This document shows, in pieces, positions 61,921 to 64,000 of a stretch of 64,000 nt of DNA. Below the pieces are notes generated by a model. The model saw only the letters and a program-made list of their open reading frames with translations. It had not been told where the DNA came from and ran no database searches. Where the stretch lies: positions 248,001 to 312,000 of the forward strand of contig JAKVBI010000011.1 in the NCBI GenBank assembly GCA_022447545.1, written 5' to 3'. Within the stretch, counting starts at the first letter, position 1. Every line of letters starts with the position of its first letter. Source of the DNA: Myxococcota bacterium (GTDB lineage: Bacteria > Myxococcota_A > UBA9160 > SMWR01). The translations under genes and the position numbers were made by a program.

Positions 61921-62337
61921 TCAACGAGCAGGTGTCGGGGGGATCCCCGTACCGAGCGTCTCGCCACCGATGGCGATGTCCCGCGACGCGAAGTGCCAAA
62001 CCCCGTCCAATTTGACGATTTGATCGTGGTACCGGCCCAGCGTCACGACGGCAATCCCATCGTCGGTGGTCGAGAGAGCGGTGAAGTCCGTCCAGGCTCG
62101 AGCCTCACACTCACCTTCGAGATCGATCACCGGCTGAAGAATCGCGTGTTTCCCCGCCGCATCGGGTTGCATTCCCCCGATCTCACGTACGATCTCCTCC
62201 CGCCCCCGAAAGGTCTGACCCCAGACCGAGAAAGTCGCGTCGGGTGCGAACAGAGCCCCCCATTCCTCGAACCGACCGGAGTCCAAGAGCTGTCCGTAGA
62301 TAGCGATCAGGCGACGGATCGCTTCGTAGTCGTTCAT
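61921..62337 (-). CDS. NTF2-like / SnoaL-like protein
   Basis: 138 residues. N-terminal helix DYEAIRRLIAIYGQLLDSG, then FEEWGALFAPDATFSVWGQ, AAGKHAILQPVIDLEG and WHFASRDIAIGGE. Pattern of the NTF2 fold, like the ketosteroid isomerase and SnoaL group. Asp and His residues lining the cone cannot be confirmed as catalytic by eye. GAGGAG is 5 bases before ATG 62337. Between the amidohydrolase and the beta-hydroxyacid dehydrogenase, 55 and 70 bases apart. Similar in role to the SnoaL-like gene at 41858. Confidence 0.8.
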   Translation of the reverse strand: MNDYEAIRRLIAIYGQLLDSGRFEEWGALFAPDATFSVWGQTFRGREEIVREIGGMQPDAAGKHAILQPVIDLEGECEARAWTDFTALSTTDDGIAVVTLGRYHDQIVKLDGVWHFASRDIAIGGETLGTGIPPTPAR

Positions 62338-62392
62338 CTGCGCTCCTCGGCTCGACTGCCCGCCTCACGTGAGTCGCGATCCGAACAGCCGT

Positions 62393-63601
62393 TCAGGGAA
62401 TGATCCGATCCGGTAGGGGATGACGGTATAGCGCGGCGGCGTTCCCGTGCGTCATGGCTCGAATCTCGTCGACTGGCAACTCACCGTAGAACCGGTCGAT
62501 CACGTCCTGGGTGTTCGGCCAAGTCGTATCGCCGTGCGGATAGTCGGACTCAAGCATGATGTTCTCGACCCCGATGGTGTAACGCGTGGAAATCGTTGAG
62601 GGGTCATCGATGGTGCAGAACCAGAAGTTGCGCTTCAACACTTCAGGAGGTGTCGTATTGGAATCGGGCCAGGCTCTCCCATAGCCCGATCGGTGCATGA
62701 TGTTGTCGACTCGGTCGAGCAGCATGGCCACCCAACCGATGCCCCCCTCGGCCATGGAGATCTTCACCTCGGGAAATTTGACCGGGAGCCCCGACCACAA
62801 CCACTCCGCGCAGGCTCCCACAGCGAGCTGGCCGAACAAGGTAGCGCTCAGTGCCATACGGGTGGGCATGTCGACATCGTCGGCCAAGACAGCGTGTCCG
62901 GAAGAGCCCACGTGAAGATTGATTACGGTCCCCGTCTCGGCACAGGCCTCGACGATGGGGTCCCAAAAGCCTGAGAACACCGATGGAAAGCCCATGAGGT
63001 GGGGCCGATCCGGCAGGGTCAATGCCTTGAACCCCCGTGCGGCGTTGCGTCGCACCTCGGCGGCGCCAAGCTCGGGATCCTGGAGCCAGGTGATGCCCAA
63101 CGGGATGATCCGGTCCGGATACGGGAGGTGCCAGCCTTCGTAGATCCAGTCGTTGTACGCACGGGTCACCTCGAGACCGAGTTTCTGATCCTTCGCGCTG
63201 GCGAACAGCGAACCTCCAAAACCCGTCACCTGGGAGGGGAAGTTGAGGGAAGCCCAGACGCCCCCAAGATCCATGTCGCGAATTCGGTCTTCGATCCTCC
63301 AGGTTCCTGGACGGAGCTCTTCGAAGCGCGCAGGGGCCACCTTCACAGTCTCTGGCTTGCGCCCTGCCGCCGCGTCGAAGCCCACGGGGTGATAGCGCCT
63401 GCCCTCGAACTCCCAGATGTGCGCTCCCGAGTCGTCCTCCACCACCTTTGGGGCATGCTCCTGGAGTGCACGAGGCAACCGACCTTCGAACACTTCGGGC
63501 GGCTCGACCAGATGGTCGTCTACCGAGATGAAGGTGTACTTCAGCTCGCACGGCTCAGGGTCCGGCAGCAGCGGGATGGGGGTTCGAATCGACGCCGTCA
63601 T
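62393..63601 (-). CDS. Amidohydrolase_2 (PF04909-type) hydrolase
   Basis: 402 residues. Start ATG 63601, with GGGAG 7 bases upstream; an upstream in-frame extension has no ribosome site. Landmarks: FISVDDHLVEPPEVF, DLGGVWASLNFPSQ, VTRAYNDWIYEGWHLPYPDR, INLHVGSSGHAV (His), VKISMAEGGIGWVAMLLDR and IMLESDYPHGDTTWP with the conserved Asp, then THGNAAALYR. Full metal-site pattern. First gene of the minus-strand series. The long linker RPHLMGFPSVFSGFWDPI is shared with the steroid/terpenoid-catabolic-type members as I know them, a weak hint only. Confidence 0.85.
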   Translation of the reverse strand: MTASIRTPIPLLPDPEPCELKYTFISVDDHLVEPPEVFEGRLPRALQEHAPKVVEDDSGAHIWEFEGRRYHPVGFDAAAGRKPETVKVAPARFEELRPGTWRIEDRIRDMDLGGVWASLNFPSQVTGFGGSLFASAKDQKLGLEVTRAYNDWIYEGWHLPYPDRIIPLGITWLQDPELGAAEVRRNAARGFKALTLPDRPHLMGFPSVFSGFWDPIVEACAETGTVINLHVGSSGHAVLADDVDMPTRMALSATLFGQLAVGACAEWLWSGLPVKFPEVKISMAEGGIGWVAMLLDRVDNIMHRSGYGRAWPDSNTTPPEVLKRNFWFCTIDDPSTISTRYTIGVENIMLESDYPHGDTTWPNTQDVIDRFYGELPVDEIRAMTHGNAAALYRHPLPDRIIP

Positions 63602-63696
63602 GAGTGCACTCCCACGGTGGATTGTTGTCATTCTCACCGCTGAGGGGCTGTGGTTCAAGTCCATCGAGCCATGGCCAGCCAAAGACCCGCCTGGGT

Positions 63697-63702
63697 TAGA
63701 AT
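63697..63702 (+). promoter_or_regulatory. Possible -10 box (TAGAAT)
   Basis: GGTTAGAATG, 46 bases before GTG 63749, same core as the box at 27494. In the 147-base divergent spacer between an amidohydrolase and the partial LLM gene. No -35 element seen. Confidence 0.35.
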
Positions 63703-63748
63703 GAGAGGGTTGGCATCGCGCCCAATTTCAGCCGCCCAGGAGGTTCCC

Positions 63749-64000
63749 GTGAAATTTTCCATGATCTTCGAAGCCCAGACCGCCGACGCTTCGCGCCAAG
63801 CAGAGGCCCGAGTCCTGAGCGAGTGCGTGGAACAGGCCGTCTACGCCGAGCAGATGGGATTTGATCGGATCTGGGCCGTCGAGCACCACTGCCTCCAGTG
63901 GTACGCGCACATGAGCGCTTCGGAGACCTTCCTGGCCTACGTGGCAGGGCGTACTCAACGAATTCGGATCGGTCACGGGGTGGTCTGCTTGCCGTTTCGC
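63749..64000 (+). CDS. LLM-class flavin-dependent oxidoreductase, C-terminus outside window
   Basis: 84 residues are visible and the frame is open to the window edge. GTG 63749 has AGGAGG at 63738-63743. N-terminus VKFSMIFEAQTADASRQAEA, then YAEQMGFDRIWAVEHHCLQW with the family EHH, and ERTQRIRIGHG-type strand (GRTQRIRIGHGVVCLPFR) typical of the first half of the barrel. It starts divergently from the amidohydrolase at 62393. Full function cannot be judged from the fragment. Confidence 0.85.
   Translation, partial: MKFSMIFEAQTADASRQAEARVLSECVEQAVYAEQMGFDRIWAVEHHCLQWYAHMSASETFLAYVAGRTQRIRIGHGVVCLPFR

Noticed and set aside
1-64000. CRISPR arrays, insertion sequences, integrases, tRNA or rRNA genes
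   Set aside because: No regularly spaced direct repeats, no transposase or integrase proteins, and no tRNA-like cloverleaf or rRNA stretch noticed on reading; short RNAs could be missed by eye.

Overview
This 64 kb window is high-GC DNA (roughly 60-65 % by eye) from a Gram-negative-like aerobic heterotroph with a large catabolic repertoire. I recognise 58 protein genes, two of them cut by the window edges, and no RNA genes, insertion sequences, phage genes or CRISPR. Shine-Dalgarno-led ATG, GTG and TTG starts, many short or overlapping junctions, and C-terminal VPA-x-P/membrane/Arg tails point to a bacterium with an exosortase-like sorting system. The mix of acyl-CoA dehydrogenases, PF04909-type amidohydrolases, LLM flavoenzymes, CaiB/BaiF CoA-transferases, HTTM, YfhO and GT39 membrane proteins fits environmental Myxococcota, Binatota or other former Deltaproteobacteria. 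That placement is inference; no phylogenetic marker gene is present.

Layout. 1-7.9 kb: SDRs, a PPOX flavoprotein, an enoyl-CoA hydratase, GST, VOC, cupin, two LLM oxidoreductases and an amidohydrolase. 8-9.5 kb: an HTTM membrane protein. 9.5-13.4 kb: a double-length CoA-transferase, an SRPBCC protein and an amidohydrolase. 13.4-20.9 kb: one minus-strand block of tightly packed or overlapping genes (two amidohydrolases, FAD oxidoreductase, GT39 glycosyltransferase, a small membrane-anchored protein, acyl-CoA dehydrogenase). 21-28.6 kb: glutamine amidotransferase, 2-hydroxyacid dehydrogenase, an exported beta-propeller/di-haem protein, an MFS transporter and a methyltransferase. 28.6-31.7 kb: esterase/beta-lactamase-like hydrolase, SDR, crotonase. 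31.7-36.3 kb: four tandem acyl-CoA dehydrogenase genes that look like two heteromeric enzymes. 36.4-38 kb: a ThDP-dependent enzyme.

38-50.4 kb is one long plus-strand run: NIPSNAP-like protein, TauD-type dioxygenase, Ldh-type dehydrogenase, BKACE, SnoaL-like protein, Rieske oxygenase, TPR protein, SDR, acyl-CoA ligase, then a tungsten aldehyde:ferredoxin oxidoreductase operon (four-cluster ferredoxin, AOR, MoaD-like protein, FAD oxidoreductase). 50.5-55 kb: YfhO-like membrane protein, NDH-2-like FAD protein, exported dienelactone-hydrolase-like protein. 55.6-63.6 kb: a minus-strand series with P450, amidohydrolase, exported beta-propeller, two SDRs, a beta-hydroxyacid dehydrogenase, NTF2-like protein and amidohydrolase. 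A third LLM gene runs off the right edge.

Taken together the genes look like degradation of CoA-activated, probably alicyclic or steroid/terpenoid-like carbon: oxygenases open the molecule, SDRs oxidise alcohols, AOR plus ligase convert aldehydes to acyl-CoA, and acyl-CoA dehydrogenases and crotonases carry out beta-oxidation. The substrate is not shown by the sequence. No recognisable transcription factor is encoded anywhere in the window, and several genes appear to be transcribed without a leader.
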